Part shown: one piece after another, positions 21,088 to 30,253 of the stretch
Layout: every line of letters begins with the position of its first letter
How positions within the stretch are numbered: position 1 is the first letter of the stretch
Program-made: the position numbers and the translations under genes
Assembly: GCF_030466625.1 (NCBI RefSeq)
Contig: NZ_JADEVT010000012.1
Span: 1-64,000 of the forward strand
Length of the DNA stretch: 64,000 nucleotides
Source: Nocardioides sp. ChNu-153
GTDB taxonomy: Bacteria; Actinomycetota; Actinomycetes; Propionibacteriales; Nocardioidaceae
Reading direction: 5' to 3'
Notes under the pieces: model-generated
Seen by the model: the letters and a program-made list of their open reading frames with translations, nothing else
Databases searched by the model: none
What the model was told of the DNA's origin: nothing

Positions 21088-21890
21088 CAGCGGCGCGCGG
21101 CGACGTAGCAGGCCACCGCGCTCGCGGCGGCCACGTTGAGCGAGTCGATGCCGTGGTGCATCGGGATGACGGCGCGCCGGTCCGCCGTGGCCTGCCAGCG
21201 CTCCGACAGCCCGTGGCCCTCGGAGCCGAGCACGAGCGCGAGCCGGTCGACACCGCGCACCGCCTCCTCCACGTCGACGGCGTCGTCGGCCAGGGTGAGC
21301 GCCACGGTGGTGAAGCCGTACGACGACAGCAGCGGCAGCGCGTCGTACCAGTCGTCGAGGCGCGTCCAGGGCAGGGAGAAGACGGCCCCCATCGCGACCT
21401 TGATCGCCCGGCGGTAGAGCGGGTCGGCGCAGCGCGGGGCGAGCACGACCGCGTCGAAGCCGAGCGCGGCGCCGCTGCGGAAGATCGCGCCGACGTTGGT
21501 GTGGTCGACGACCTCCTCCAGCACGAGCACCGAGCGTGCGCCGGCGAGCACGTCGGCCAGCGGCGGCAGCGGCTGCCGCTCGAGCGACGCCAGCGCGCCC
21601 CGGTGGACGTGGAATCCGGTGACCTCCTCGGCGAGCTGCTCGGAGACCACGTAGCAGGGCGCGTCGGTCGTGGCCAGCACGTCGGCGAGCCCGTCGAGCC
21701 AGCGGGGCGCCATGAGGAACGAGCGCGGCACGTGGCCGGCCTCGACGGAGCGGCGCACCACCTTCTCCCCCTCGGCGAGGAAGAGGCCGTGGGTGGCCTC
21801 GACGTGCTTGCGCAGGCTGACGTCGCGCAGGTCGCGGTAGTCGGCCAGGCGTGGGTCGTCCGCCGCGTCGACCTCGACGAGGGTCGCCAT
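21087..21890 (-). CDS. TrmH/SpoU family RNA 2'-O-methyltransferase
   Basis: A 267-residue SPOUT methyltransferase. The C-terminal domain shows the three family motifs: VLEEVVDHTNVGAIFRSGAA, LALVLGSEGHGLS and MHHGIDSLNVAAASAVACYV. An N-terminal substrate-recognition domain precedes it (residues 1-105). The enzyme methylates a ribose in tRNA or rRNA; the exact target cannot be read. The ATG is two bases after the preceding cobA stop, so it probably belongs to the cobT-cobA transcript. Confidence 0.9.
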   Translation of the reverse strand: MATLVEVDAADDPRLADYRDLRDVSLRKHVEATHGLFLAEGEKVVRRSVEAGHVPRSFLMAPRWLDGLADVLATTDAPCYVVSEQLAEEVTGFHVHRGALASLERQPLPPLADVLAGARSVLVLEEVVDHTNVGAIFRSGAALGFDAVVLAPRCADPLYRRAIKVAMGAVFSLPWTRLDDWYDALPLLSSYGFTTVALTLADDAVDVEEAVRGVDRLALVLGSEGHGLSERWQATADRRAVIPMHHGIDSLNVAAASAVACYVAARR

Positions 21891-21892
21891 GC

Positions 21893-23128
21893 TCAGCCCT
21901 CGCCGTACCGCTCGGGGTGCGCGACCGCGACCACCTCGCCGACCACGATGATGGCCGGCGGGCGCACGCCCTGGGTGGCGATGTCGTCGGCGAGGGTGCC
22001 CAGCGTGCTCAGCACGGTGCGCTCCTCCGGCATCGTGCCCTCGGCCACGACGGCGACCGGGGTGCCGGCGTCGCGGCCGCCGGCCACCAGGGCCTCGGCG
22101 ATGGCGCCCGCGTTGGCGACCGCCATGAGCAGCACCAGGGTGCCGCGGAGCCGGGCCAGGGCGTCCCAGGCGACGAGGGAGTCGGGGTGGCCCGGCGGGA
22201 TGTGGCCGGAGATGACCGTGAACTCGTGGGCGACCCCGCGGTGGGTCACGGGGATGCCGGCGACGCCGGGCACCGAGATGGAGGAGGACAGCCCGGGGAT
22301 GACCGTGACGGGCACGCCCGCGGCGCGGCAGGCCTGGATCTCCTCGTAGCCGCGGCCGAAGACGAAGTTGTCGCCGCCCTTGAACCGCACGACCCGCTTG
22401 CCGGCCCGGGCGCGGTCGACGAGCACCGCGTTGATGGCATCCTGGCTCGCGGCCCGGCCGCGGGGCAGCTTGGCGACGTCGACGAGCTCGACGTGGGGGG
22501 CCAGCTCGTCGAGCAGCTCGCGCGGGGCGAGCCGGTCGGCGACGACGACGTCCGCGGACGCCAGCGCCTGGCGGGCGGCGACGGTGACGAGGGTCGGGTC
22601 GCCGGGTCCGCCACCGACGAGCACCACGCCGGGCGTGGTGTCGGCCGTGCCGGCGACGGCGAGGCGCCCGTCGACGAGGGCGGCGACGACCTCGTCGCGC
22701 AGCGCCGAGGAACGGCGGGGGTCGCGGTTGGCGAGGACCGCGACCGTGACGCCGCCGTGGCGGCCCACCGCGGGCGTCCAGGCGGAGGCCTCGCGGGCGT
22801 CGTCGGCGCGCACGCAGAAGATGCGGCGCTCCTCGGCCGCCTCGATCACCGCGTGATTGACCTCCGGGTCGTCGGTGGTGGCGATGGCGTACCAGGCGCC
22901 GTCGAGGTCGGACGGGGTGAACCGGCCCTCGCGCCACGTGAGCTCGGCCAGCATCCCCTCGAGGGCGGGGGTGAGCACCGGCGAGACGACGTGCACGCGG
23001 GCACCGGCGGCGATGAGCGCCGGCACGCGGCGCTGGGCGACGTGCCCGCCGCCCACCACGAGCACGCGGCGGCCGGTGAGGCGCAGCCCGACCGGGTACG
23101 GCGGGTGCTCGTCGGCCCGGGTGCCCAT
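21893..23128 (-). CDS. cobA: Uroporphyrinogen-III C-methyltransferase with precorrin-2 dehydrogenase domain (CysG-like)
   Basis: An approximately 411-residue fusion. Residues 1-150 are an NAD-binding precorrin-2 dehydrogenase/ferrochelatase-like domain (VLVVGGGHVAQRRV). Residues about 160-411 are the SAM-dependent methyltransferase (VVLVGGGPGDPTLVTV, VRFKGGDNFVFGRGYEE). It should convert uroporphyrinogen III to precorrin-2 and oxidise it toward sirohydrochlorin for siroheme or B12. The ATG at 23128 is preferred because AAGGAGG lies about four bases before it; a GTG at 23131 also overlaps the cobT stop. Confidence 0.92.
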   Translation of the reverse strand: MGTRADEHPPYPVGLRLTGRRVLVVGGGHVAQRRVPALIAAGARVHVVSPVLTPALEGMLAELTWREGRFTPSDLDGAWYAIATTDDPEVNHAVIEAAEERRIFCVRADDAREASAWTPAVGRHGGVTVAVLANRDPRRSSALRDEVVAALVDGRLAVAGTADTTPGVVLVGGGPGDPTLVTVAARQALASADVVVADRLAPRELLDELAPHVELVDVAKLPRGRAASQDAINAVLVDRARAGKRVVRFKGGDNFVFGRGYEEIQACRAAGVPVTVIPGLSSSISVPGVAGIPVTHRGVAHEFTVISGHIPPGHPDSLVAWDALARLRGTLVLLMAVANAGAIAEALVAGGRDAGTPVAVVAEGTMPEERTVLSTLGTLADDIATQGVRPPAIIVVGEVVAVAHPERYGEG

Positions 23129-24210
23129 CACGCCTCCTTGCGGGCCACGCCCGCGGAGTCGAAGGTCGCCATCTCGGCGAGCACGAGCGCCGCGCTGCGC
23201 ACGAGCGGGAGCGCCAGGGCGGCGCCGCTGCCCTCGCCGAGGCGCAGGTCGAGGTCGACGAGCGGACGCAGGCCGAGGTGGGCCAGGGCCGCGGTGTGGC
23301 CCTGCTCGGCGGAGCGGTGCCCGGCGACGAGGTAGGCGGTGACCTCGGGCGCCAGCGCCTGCGCGACGAGCGCGGCCGAGCCGGCGATGTAGCCGTCGAG
23401 CACGACGGGTACGCCGGCCGCGGCGCCGCCGAGCAGGTAGCCCGCCAGCGCCGCGTGCTCCAGGCCGCCGACCTCCGCGAGCGTCGTGAGCGGGTCGGCG
23501 GCGGGGCCGGCGCCGCTCGCGGCGAGCCGCGCCAGCGCGTCGGCGACCACCTGGGTCTTGAGGGCCAGGGTGGCGTCGTCGACACCCGTGCCGCGCCCGG
23601 TGGCGACCGCCGGGTCGACCCCCGCGAGCGCCGCGACGAGGCAGGCGGAGGGTGTCGTGTTGCCGATGCCCATGTCACCAGTCAGCAGCACGTCGTGGCC
23701 CCGCCCGACCAGCTCGGTGGCGACCGTGATCCCCACCTCGAGCGCGGCGCGGGCCTCGTCGGGGCGCATCGCGGCGCCGGTGCGCAGGTCGGCGGTCCCC
23801 CGCCGTACGTTCCGGTCCCAGACCACCGCGTCGGCCGCGACCGGCGAGGCCACCCCGACGTCGACGACCACGACCTCGGCGCCGCAGGAGCGGGCCAGCA
23901 CGTTGACCGCGGCCCCACCGGCGCGGAAGTTCTCCACCATGCCCAGCGTCACCTCGGCCGGCCACGGTGAGACGCCCTGGGCCAGGACGCCGTGGTCCCC
24001 CGCGAAGACGGCGACCACCGGGCGCGCCGGGGCCGGCGGCGGGCAGGTGCGCGCGATGCCGGCCAGCTGCACCGACAGGTCCTCCAGGACACCGAGGGCG
24101 CCCGCCGGCTTGGTCAGCTGGGCCTGGCGCTCCGCGGCGTCGCGACGGGCCCCGGCGTCCGGCGGGACGATGCGGGCGAGGGTCTCCTCCAGAAGTGGCA
24201 CGGCGGGCAT
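23128..24210 (-). CDS. cobT: Nicotinate-nucleotide--dimethylbenzimidazole phosphoribosyltransferase
   Basis: A 360-residue enzyme that makes the lower-ligand nucleotide of cobalamin. Family landmarks: FAGDHGVLAQGVSPWP, LLTGDMGIGNTTPSACL and the C-terminal LRLGEGSGAALAL. The ATG at 24210 is close behind GGGGAGA; an in-frame GTG at 24201 has better spacing and may be the true start. It overlaps the next gene, tying late cobalamin assembly to an early tetrapyrrole step. No cobalamin riboswitch is visible upstream. Confidence 0.94.
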   Translation of the reverse strand: MPAVPLLEETLARIVPPDAGARRDAAERQAQLTKPAGALGVLEDLSVQLAGIARTCPPPAPARPVVAVFAGDHGVLAQGVSPWPAEVTLGMVENFRAGGAAVNVLARSCGAEVVVVDVGVASPVAADAVVWDRNVRRGTADLRTGAAMRPDEARAALEVGITVATELVGRGHDVLLTGDMGIGNTTPSACLVAALAGVDPAVATGRGTGVDDATLALKTQVVADALARLAASGAGPAADPLTTLAEVGGLEHAALAGYLLGGAAAGVPVVLDGYIAGSAALVAQALAPEVTAYLVAGHRSAEQGHTAALAHLGLRPLVDLDLRLGEGSGAALALPLVRSAALVLAEMATFDSAGVARKEA

Positions 24211-24263
24211 TCTCCCCGACGACCGCCGCGGCGGACGTCGTGGTCCACCCTGGGAACGCTGGC

Positions 24264-24269
24264 TAGGTT
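24264..24269 (+). promoter_or_regulatory. Candidate -10 element for the leaderless YbhB-like gene
   Basis: TAGGTT, identical to the box before tldD, ends six bases before the ATG at 24276. There is no Shine-Dalgarno sequence. Confidence 0.5.
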
Positions 24270-24275
24270 CGTGAC

Positions 24276-24797
24276 ATGAGTCTCGAACGCCCCGTCAGCC
24301 CCGACCCGTACACCCTCCTGCCCGCCGCGGCGTCGTTCACGGTGACCAGCACGGACGTCACCGACGGCCAGCCGCTGAAGGACGACCAGGTCGCCGCGCT
24401 CGGCAACACCTCGCCGCAGCTGTCCTGGAGCGGCGCGCCGGAGGGCACGAAGTCCTACGTCGTCACCTGCTTCGACCCCGATGCGCCCACCCCCAGCGGG
24501 TTCTGGCACTGGGTGCTCGTCGACCTGCCGGCGTCCGTCACCTCGCTGGACACCGGCGCGGCCGCCGGCGAGCTGCCGGGCTCCTCGTTCCACGTGCGCA
24601 ACGACGGCGGCACCCAGGGCTTCATGGGCGCCGCCCCGCCCCAGGGCGACCAGGTGCACCGCTACTACTTCGTCGTGCACGCCGTCGGAGAGGAGTCGCT
24701 CGGCGTCGACGCCGACGCCTCCCCCGCCGTCGTGTCCTTCCACCTGGCGTTCAAGACCCTCGGCCGCGCGATCCTCCACGGCACCTACCGCCACTGA
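24276..24797 (+). CDS. YbhB/YbcL family Raf-kinase-inhibitor-like protein
   Basis: A 173-residue phosphatidylethanolamine-binding-protein-fold protein. The ligand-pocket motifs are present: [20 protein letters not shown] and the YYFVVHAV strand. It has no signal peptide, so it is cytoplasmic. The YbhB family has no firmly known ligand in bacteria. It is a single-gene unit between a leaderless promoter and a strong bidirectional terminator. Confidence 0.92.
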   Translation: MSLERPVSPDPYTLLPAAASFTVTSTDVTDGQPLKDDQVAALGNTSPQLSWSGAPEGTKSYVVTCFDPDAPTPSGFWHWVLVDLPASVTSLDTGAAAGELPGSSFHVRNDGGTQGFMGAAPPQGDQVHRYYFVVHAVGEESLGVDADASPAVVSFHLAFKTLGRAILHGTYRH

Positions 24798-24811
24798 GCG
24801 GGCTGGGCTTC

Positions 24812-24847
24812 GTGGCGGGTTCCCCGGTGCACCGGGGAACCCGCCAC
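24812..24847. terminator. Bidirectional terminator, perfect 36-base palindrome
   Basis: Two 18-base arms, 24812-24829 and 24830-24847, meet with no spacer, so as RNA it would form a long stem with a minimal loop. It lies between the convergent YbhB-like and FMN reductase genes. No T run. Confidence 0.85.
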
Positions 24848-24854
24848 CCCACCC

Positions 24855-25493
24855 TCACCGCGGGTCGGAGCCCCGCAGCAGCTGCTCGAAGGGGATGACC
24901 TCGCCGAACTCATCGTCGGCGGCGGGCAGCGCGGCCTGGCGGCGCGGCGTCGTACGACGGGTGCCCGCGGCCAGGTCGGCGAGCTCGCCGGCGGCCCGGT
25001 GCACCCGGGAGGCCAGGTGGCCGTCGCCGGCACCGAAGTCCTCCGTCGCCGCGAAGACGGCCGTCGGCACGGTGGTGGCGCGCAGGTAGGCGAACAGCGG
25101 CCGCAGCGCGTGCTCCAGCACGAGCGAGTGCCGCGGCGTGCCCGCGGTGGCGGCCAGCAGCACCGGCGTACCCGCCAGCGTCTCGGGCTCCAGCACGTCG
25201 AAGAACGTCTTGAACAGCCCCGAGTACGACGCGCTGAACACCGGCGTGACGACCACCAGGGCGTCGGCGCGCGCCACCGCGCCGATCGCCTCGGCGAGGT
25301 CGCCGCTCGCGAAGCCGGTCAGCAGGTGGTCGGCCAGCGCGTGGGCGTGGTCGCGCAGCTCGACGACGTCGAGCTCGACCCGCTCGCCCCGCTCCGCCAG
25401 CGCCGCGGTGACGGCGTCGGCGAGGCGGTCGGCGAGCAGACGCGTCGACGACGGCTGCGAGAGCCCGGCGGTGACGACGACGACGCGGGTCAT
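24855..25493 (-). CDS. NADPH-dependent FMN reductase, LLM-partner (CE1759-type)
   Basis: A 212-residue flavodoxin-fold reductase (VVVVTAGLSQPSSTRLLADR; VVTPVFSASYSGLFKTFFDV). Its ATG overlaps the stop of the LLM monooxygenase gene, so the two are coupled: this protein should supply reduced FMN to the monooxygenase. This two-gene pairing matches the CE1758/CE1759 families of actinobacteria. The substrate of the pair is unknown. Confidence 0.9.
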   Translation of the reverse strand: MTRVVVVTAGLSQPSSTRLLADRLADAVTAALAERGERVELDVVELRDHAHALADHLLTGFASGDLAEAIGAVARADALVVVTPVFSASYSGLFKTFFDVLEPETLAGTPVLLAATAGTPRHSLVLEHALRPLFAYLRATTVPTAVFAATEDFGAGDGHLASRVHRAAGELADLAAGTRRTTPRRQAALPAADDEFGEVIPFEQLLRGSDPR

Positions 25494-26644
25494 GCCGTCG
25501 CCTGCACGGGGGCGTCGTCCTCCACGCGGTGACCGGTGACGTCGTCGGTGGCGTGCACCGTCGTGTCCCGGGCGCCGCCGGCCGCGGCCACGAGAGAGCC
25601 GTGGGTCGGCGCGTCGGGCACGTGTGCGGGCCGGCCCTCGGCGAAGCCCTTGCGCATCTCCGGCAGGATCTCGCCCAGCAGGTCGAGCTGCTCGAGCACC
25701 GTCTTCAGCGGCAGCCCGGCGTGGTCGACGAGGAACAGCTGGCGCTGGTAGTGCCCGACGTAGTCGCGGAACGACAGCGTGCGCTCCAGCACCTCCTGCG
25801 GCGACCCGACCGTCAGCGGCGTCTGCGAGGTGAAGTCCTCCAGCGACGGGCCGTGGCCGTAGACCGGGGCGTTGTCGAAGTACGGGCGGAACTCCCGCAC
25901 CGCGTCCTGGCTGTTGCGGCGCATGAAGAACTGCCCGCCGAGCCCGACGATCGCCTGGTCGGCGCTGCCGTGGCCGTAGTGCTCGAACCGGCGGCGGTAG
26001 AGCGCCACCATCTGCCGCGTGTGCGACGCCGGCCAGAAGATGTGGTTGTGGAAGAAGCCGTCGCCGTAGTAGGCCGCCTGCTCGGCGATCTCAGGGCTGC
26101 GGATCGAGCCGTGCCACACGAACGGGGGTACGCCGTCGAGCGGGCGCGGCGTCGAGGTGTAGCCCTGGAGCGGGGTGCGGAACTTCCCCTCCCAGTCCAC
26201 GACGTCCTCGCGCCACAGGCGGTGCAGCAGCGCGTAGTTCTCGATGGCGAGCTCGAGGCCGCGGCGGATGTCCTTGCCGAACCAGGGGTAGACGGGGCCG
26301 GTGTTGCCGCGCCCCATCATGAGGTCGACGCGGCCGTCGGTGAGGTGCTGGATCTTGGCGTAGTCCTCGGCGATGAGCACCGGGTCCGTCGTCGTGATCA
26401 GCGTCGTGGCGGTCGAGAGGATGATCCGCTCGGTCTGCGCGCCGACGTAGGCGAGCGTCGCGGTGGGGTTCGACGAGATGAACGGCGGGTTGTGGTGCTC
26501 GCCGGTCGCGAACACGTCGAGACCGATCTCCTCGGCCTTGCGCGCGATCGCCACGGTCGCCTTGATCCGCTCGTGCTCGCTCGGCGTGCGCCCCGTGGTG
26601 GGGTCGGCGGTCACGTCGCCGACCGTGAAGATCCCGATCTGCAT
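25490..26644 (-). CDS. LLM class flavin-dependent oxidoreductase (CE1758-type)
   Basis: A 384-residue luciferase-like monooxygenase. Typical strands are visible: MQIGIFTVGDV, ILSTATTLITTTDPVLIAED and RVDLMMGRGNTGPVYPW. The ATG at 26644 is favoured by GAGGAG eight bases upstream over a start 13 codons earlier that would lie inside the operator-like repeat. It uses FMNH2 from the reductase encoded next. An inverted repeat at 26662-26679 may be an operator. Confidence 0.92.
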   Translation of the reverse strand: MQIGIFTVGDVTADPTTGRTPSEHERIKATVAIARKAEEIGLDVFATGEHHNPPFISSNPTATLAYVGAQTERIILSTATTLITTTDPVLIAEDYAKIQHLTDGRVDLMMGRGNTGPVYPWFGKDIRRGLELAIENYALLHRLWREDVVDWEGKFRTPLQGYTSTPRPLDGVPPFVWHGSIRSPEIAEQAAYYGDGFFHNHIFWPASHTRQMVALYRRRFEHYGHGSADQAIVGLGGQFFMRRNSQDAVREFRPYFDNAPVYGHGPSLEDFTSQTPLTVGSPQEVLERTLSFRDYVGHYQRQLFLVDHAGLPLKTVLEQLDLLGEILPEMRKGFAEGRPAHVPDAPTHGSLVAAAGGARDTTVHATDDVTGHRVEDDAPVQATA

Positions 26645-26661
26645 GTCGCTCACTCCTCGTG

Positions 26662-26679
26662 TAGTTGAAAGCGAAACTA
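26662..26679 (-). promoter_or_regulatory. Operator-like inverted repeat upstream of the LLM/FMN reductase pair
   Basis: TAGTT (26662-26666) and AACTA (26675-26679) are inverted arms separated by eight bases in an AT-rich island, 18 bases before the ATG at 26644. On the minus strand the first arm could also serve as a -10 region. MarR- or HxlR-type regulators often control such flavin enzymes, but no regulator gene is adjacent. Confidence 0.4.
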
Positions 26680-26705
26680 TCACGGGAACGACCGGGCCCG
26701 CCGGG

Positions 26706-27806
26706 CTATTCCCGGTGCAGCACCAGCACCGCGCGGTCGTCGTCGCCCCGCGCGACCTGGTCCACGATCCGTCGCGCCACGCCCGGGAAGCCGCGGCGGG
26801 CCACCTCCTCCGCCGCCGTGGCGCGCAGCCAGTCGAGCCCGACGCCGAGGTCGGCGTCCCGCGACTCGATGACGCCGTCGGTGTAGAACATCAGCCCCTC
26901 GCCCGCCGCGAGGGTCCCGGTGCTCGTCACCAGCTCGGGGCGGTGGTCCACCCCGAGCGCGGTCCCCCGCGCGTGGTCGGCCACCCAGCTGCCGCTCGCC
27001 GCGTCGTACCGCAGCGCCGGCGGGTGGCCGGCGCTGACGATGCCGTAGGCGCCCGAGGTCAGGTGGATCCGCACGTGCACCGCGGTCGCGAACGACTCGT
27101 CGTCCCCCTGCCGCAGCAGGAACGCGTTGGCCGCCGACATCAGCGCGACCGGCGGCAGCGCGCCGAGCAGCCCGCCGAGGGCGCCCGCGAACTGGAGGGC
27201 CTGCGTGCCCGCCGCCAGGCCCTTGCCGCACACGTCGACGAGGATCATCTCGAGGTGACGCCCGTCCTCGTCGAGCTCGGCGACGAGGAAGTCCCCGGCG
27301 TACGCCACCCCGTGCGCCGGGCGCATCGCCGACTCCGCCCGCCACCCGGTCGGGAGCGGCGGCACGGTGCTCTGCGCCTGCAGCCGGTCCCGCAGGTCGA
27401 CCAGGAGGCCCTCGCTCATCAGGCTCGGCAGCCCGGTGCGCTGGCGTCGCCCGTGCAGCAGCGTCAGGCCCACGGCGACGAGCATCGCGACCAGTGACGA
27501 CGTGCGGGCGCCCCCGAAGGACCCGTCGACCAGCACGGCCGTCACCCCCGCGACCAGGCAGACGAGCGCGTGCACCACCAGCGGCCAGAACCGCAGCAGC
27601 GCCGTGCCCGCGAGCAGCCACACGATGTACGCCGCGACCGGCATCAGGTCGTAGTCGACGAGCGAGACCGCGAGGCAGCAGGCCACGCCGGCGGCCAGCA
27701 CGCCCACCACCCAGGCCTGCCCCGCGCTGGAGCCGGAGCGCCACCGCCCCACCCCGTCGCGCACGTACGTCGTCGCGACGCGCCGTGCCCGGGTCGTGGT
27801 GCTCAC
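26706..27806 (-). CDS. Membrane-anchored PP2C (SpoIIE-type) serine/threonine phosphatase
   Basis: A 366-residue protein: four predicted membrane segments within residues about 24-120, then a PP2C/SpoIIE phosphatase domain (residues about 155-364). Motifs include VAYAGDFLVAELDEDGR, MILVDVCGKGLAAG, LMFYTDGVIESRD and DDDRAVLVL, which supply the metal-binding acidic residues. Such phosphatases usually reset anti-sigma-factor antagonists. The GTG start at 27806 is preceded by TAGTCT (27819-27814) at seven bases, indicating a leaderless message. No sensor or anti-sigma partner gene is adjacent. Confidence 0.9.
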   Translation of the reverse strand: MSTTTRARRVATTYVRDGVGRWRSGSSAGQAWVVGVLAAGVACCLAVSLVDYDLMPVAAYIVWLLAGTALLRFWPLVVHALVCLVAGVTAVLVDGSFGGARTSSLVAMLVAVGLTLLHGRRQRTGLPSLMSEGLLVDLRDRLQAQSTVPPLPTGWRAESAMRPAHGVAYAGDFLVAELDEDGRHLEMILVDVCGKGLAAGTQALQFAGALGGLLGALPPVALMSAANAFLLRQGDDESFATAVHVRIHLTSGAYGIVSAGHPPALRYDAASGSWVADHARGTALGVDHRPELVTSTGTLAAGEGLMFYTDGVIESRDADLGVGLDWLRATAAEEVARRGFPGVARRIVDQVARGDDDRAVLVLHRE

Positions 27807-27893
27807 CGGAGCGAGACTACGGGTGCCGGGCCCGGCCCGCCCACGTCGAGGCGGGCGCGCCGCGGGCGCCCCGCCGCTGCCATCATGGGGCGC

Positions 27894-28859
27894 ATGAGCC
27901 ACGCCGTGACCGGGGCCGTCCCCGACCTGCTGGGTGCGCCGTACACCGCGGAGACCATCCCCCTGCCCCCCGACGACGAGGGCGAGGTCGTCACCACCCT
28001 CGTCCACCGGCCCGCCGTCGGCACCGCCCGCGGTGCCCTGCTGCACGTGCACGGCTTCTGCGACTACTTCTTCCACACCGAGTACGCCGACTGGTGGGCC
28101 GAGCAGGGCTACGACGTCTACGCGGTCGACCTGCGCAAGTACGGCCGGTCGCTGCGCGAGCACCAGACACCGGCGTTCGTCGCCGACCTCCGTGAGTACC
28201 ACGGGGACCTCGACGCCGCGTGGGAGCGCATCGTCGAGCGGGACGGGCACACCCGGGTCATCGCGTCGGGGCACAGCACCGGCGGCCTCGTCCTCGCGCT
28301 GTGGGCCCACGACCGGCGCCCGCACGGGCTCGCGGCGCTGGTCCTCAACTCCCCCTGGTTCGACCTGCGCGGCTCCCTGCTCATGCGCACCGTCGGCACC
28401 CAGGTGATCGACCGCCTCGGCGCGGTCCTGCCCCGCCGCGTGCTCCCCCGCTCGGTCAGCGGGCTCTACGGCCGCAGCCTGCACCGCGACCACGAGGGCG
28501 AGTTCGACTTCGACCTGCGCTGGAAGCCCCTGGAGTCGCTGCCCGTCAGCCTCGGGTGGCTGCGGGCGGTGCGCCGCGCCCACGCCGAGCTGCACCGCGG
28601 GCTCGCGGTCGCCGTACCCGTGCTCGTGCTGTCCTCGGACCGCACCACCTCGCCGGCCGAGATGAGCGAGGACGTGCACAGCTCGGACGTCGTGCTCGAC
28701 GTGGAGCAGATCAAGCGGTGGGCCCCGTACGTCGGCGCCCGCCACCTCACGCTCGTCACCGTGCCGGGCGCCCGGCACGACGTCGTGCTCTCCCGCGCCC
28801 CCGCCCGCGCCGAGGTCTACCGGGCGCTGGAGCGGTGGCTGACCGCCTGGGGAGGATGA
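27894..28859 (+). CDS. Alpha/beta hydrolase (serine aminopeptidase S33/monoacylglycerol-lipase-like)
   Basis: A 321-residue hydrolase. The nucleophile elbow is GHSTGG, the oxyanion HGF motif is HVHGFCDYF, the acid is likely the Asp in LVLSSDRTTSP and the His lies in GARHDVVLS. No signal peptide, so cytoplasmic. The ATG at 27894 is chosen; an in-frame ATG three codons earlier is possible. CATCAT seven bases before it is a weak -10 candidate. Esterase or lipase activity is expected; the substrate is unknown. Confidence 0.88.
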   Translation: MSHAVTGAVPDLLGAPYTAETIPLPPDDEGEVVTTLVHRPAVGTARGALLHVHGFCDYFFHTEYADWWAEQGYDVYAVDLRKYGRSLREHQTPAFVADLREYHGDLDAAWERIVERDGHTRVIASGHSTGGLVLALWAHDRRPHGLAALVLNSPWFDLRGSLLMRTVGTQVIDRLGAVLPRRVLPRSVSGLYGRSLHRDHEGEFDFDLRWKPLESLPVSLGWLRAVRRAHAELHRGLAVAVPVLVLSSDRTTSPAEMSEDVHSSDVVLDVEQIKRWAPYVGARHLTLVTVPGARHDVVLSRAPARAEVYRALERWLTAWGG

Positions 28860-28929
28860 CGGCACCGGTCCCACGACCGCGGCTACGGTGGACGGGCGGC
28901 GCCGAGCGGCGGCCGTGGAAGGAGCCACC

Positions 28930-29478
28930 GTGAGCCACCTCCCTCCCCCCGGCGGGTACGGCGTGCCCCACCCGGCCGAGCGCGGCACGCCCCCGCCCCG
29001 TCCCGGTGACCTGGTGGACCGGCTCGTGGCCCGCCTCGTCGACTGGCTGGTCGTCGCCGTCGTCGCCGGGCTCGTCGTGCGCCCGCTGGTCCGTGCGCTG
29101 CTCCTGGGGCCCGACAGCGACGCGGTCGCCTCCTGGGTCGCGGGGGCGACGGTGACCGTGAGCCTGGCGGTGGTCGCGCTGGGCTACCAGCTCTTCTTCG
29201 AGACCACCACCGGCCGCACCCCTGGCAAGGCCCTCATGGGATTGCAGGTCGTCGGGCAGGGCGGGGCGAGGGTCACACCGACGCAGTCCCTGCGGCGCAA
29301 CGCCTTCCACCTGGTGACGCTGCTCGGTCTCGTGCCGTTCGCGGGTCCGGCGCTGGCGTCGCTGGCCGAGGTCGTCGTGCTCGCCGCCATCGCCTGGTCC
29401 ATCGCCTCCGACCCGGGGCTGCGCCAGGGCGTGCACGACCGGTTCGCCCGGCAGACCTACGTGATGAAGGTGCGCTGA
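28930..29478 (+). CDS. RDD family membrane protein
   Basis: A 182-residue protein. The GTG at 28930 has AAGGAG six bases upstream. A Pro/Gly-rich tail is followed by the RDD pattern (LVDRLVARLVDWLVV), three or four membrane segments and the conserved TTTGRTPGKALMGLQVV loop, with GVHDRFARQTYV at the end. RDD proteins are small transporters or envelope proteins of mostly unknown role. It lies 70 bases after the hydrolase gene on the same strand. Confidence 0.88.
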   Translation: MSHLPPPGGYGVPHPAERGTPPPRPGDLVDRLVARLVDWLVVAVVAGLVVRPLVRALLLGPDSDAVASWVAGATVTVSLAVVALGYQLFFETTTGRTPGKALMGLQVVGQGGARVTPTQSLRRNAFHLVTLLGLVPFAGPALASLAEVVVLAAIAWSIASDPGLRQGVHDRFARQTYVMKVR

Positions 29479-29482
29479 GCCC

Positions 29483-30253
29483 TCAGCCGAGCAGGAACGC
29501 GGCGAGGGCGGCGACGCCCACGACCACGATGAACCCGCGCAGGACGTGGTCGGGCAGCTTGCGGCCGTACCGCGCACCGAGCTGGGCCCCGACGACCGCG
29601 CCGACGCCGACGAGCAGCACGACCGTCCAGTCGACGTCGACGAAGATCGCGAACAGCACGCCGGAGATGCCGTTGACGAGGGCCACCAGCAGGTTCTTCA
29701 TCGCGTTGAGGCGCTGCAGGGTCTCGGGCAGCCCGATGCCCAGGAACGCCATGAGGATGATGCCCTGGGCGGCGCCGAAGTAGCCGCCGTACACCCCCGT
29801 CAGGGCCACCACCGGCCACAGCCAGCGCGGGCCGTGCTCCGGGACCTCGCCCGCGCCCCGCTCCTCGCGACGGCGGGCGATCGCCTTCGAGATCCGCGGG
29901 CCCGTCACCACCAGCACGAGCCCGAGCAGGATGAGCACGGGGACGATGGCGGCGAACGCGTCGTCGGGGAGCGTGAAGAGGAGCACCGCGCCCAGCACGC
30001 CGCCCAGCGCCGAGGCGCTCGCGAAGCGGAGCAGGCGGGCGCGCTGGCCCACGAGCTCGCGCCGGTAGCCCCACGCGCCCGAGAGCGAGCCGGGCACGAG
30101 CCCGATGGTGTTCGAGGCGTTCGCCGTGATGGGCGGCACGCCGAGCGCGATCAGCGTCGGGAAGGTGATCAGCGTGCCCGAGCCGACCACCGTGTTGATG
30201 GCGCCCGCCGCCGCGCCGGCGACGAGGATCGCCACCAGCTCGAGCGGGCTCAC
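29483..30253 (-). CDS. TauE/SafE family (TSUP) anion permease
   Basis: A 256-residue membrane protein with about eight segments. Family repeats are visible (GAAAGAINTVVGSGTLITFP and VYGGYFGAAQGIILMAFLGI). TSUP proteins export or import sulfite, sulfonates or related anions. The GTG start overlaps the stop of the ABC ATPase gene by four bases, an unusual coupling. It converges with the RDD gene with only four bases between stops. Confidence 0.9.
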   Translation of the reverse strand: MSPLELVAILVAGAAAGAINTVVGSGTLITFPTLIALGVPPITANASNTIGLVPGSLSGAWGYRRELVGQRARLLRFASASALGGVLGAVLLFTLPDDAFAAIVPVLILLGLVLVVTGPRISKAIARRREERGAGEVPEHGPRWLWPVVALTGVYGGYFGAAQGIILMAFLGIGLPETLQRLNAMKNLLVALVNGISGVLFAIFVDVDWTVVLLVGVGAVVGAQLGARYGRKLPDHVLRGFIVVVGVAALAAFLLG

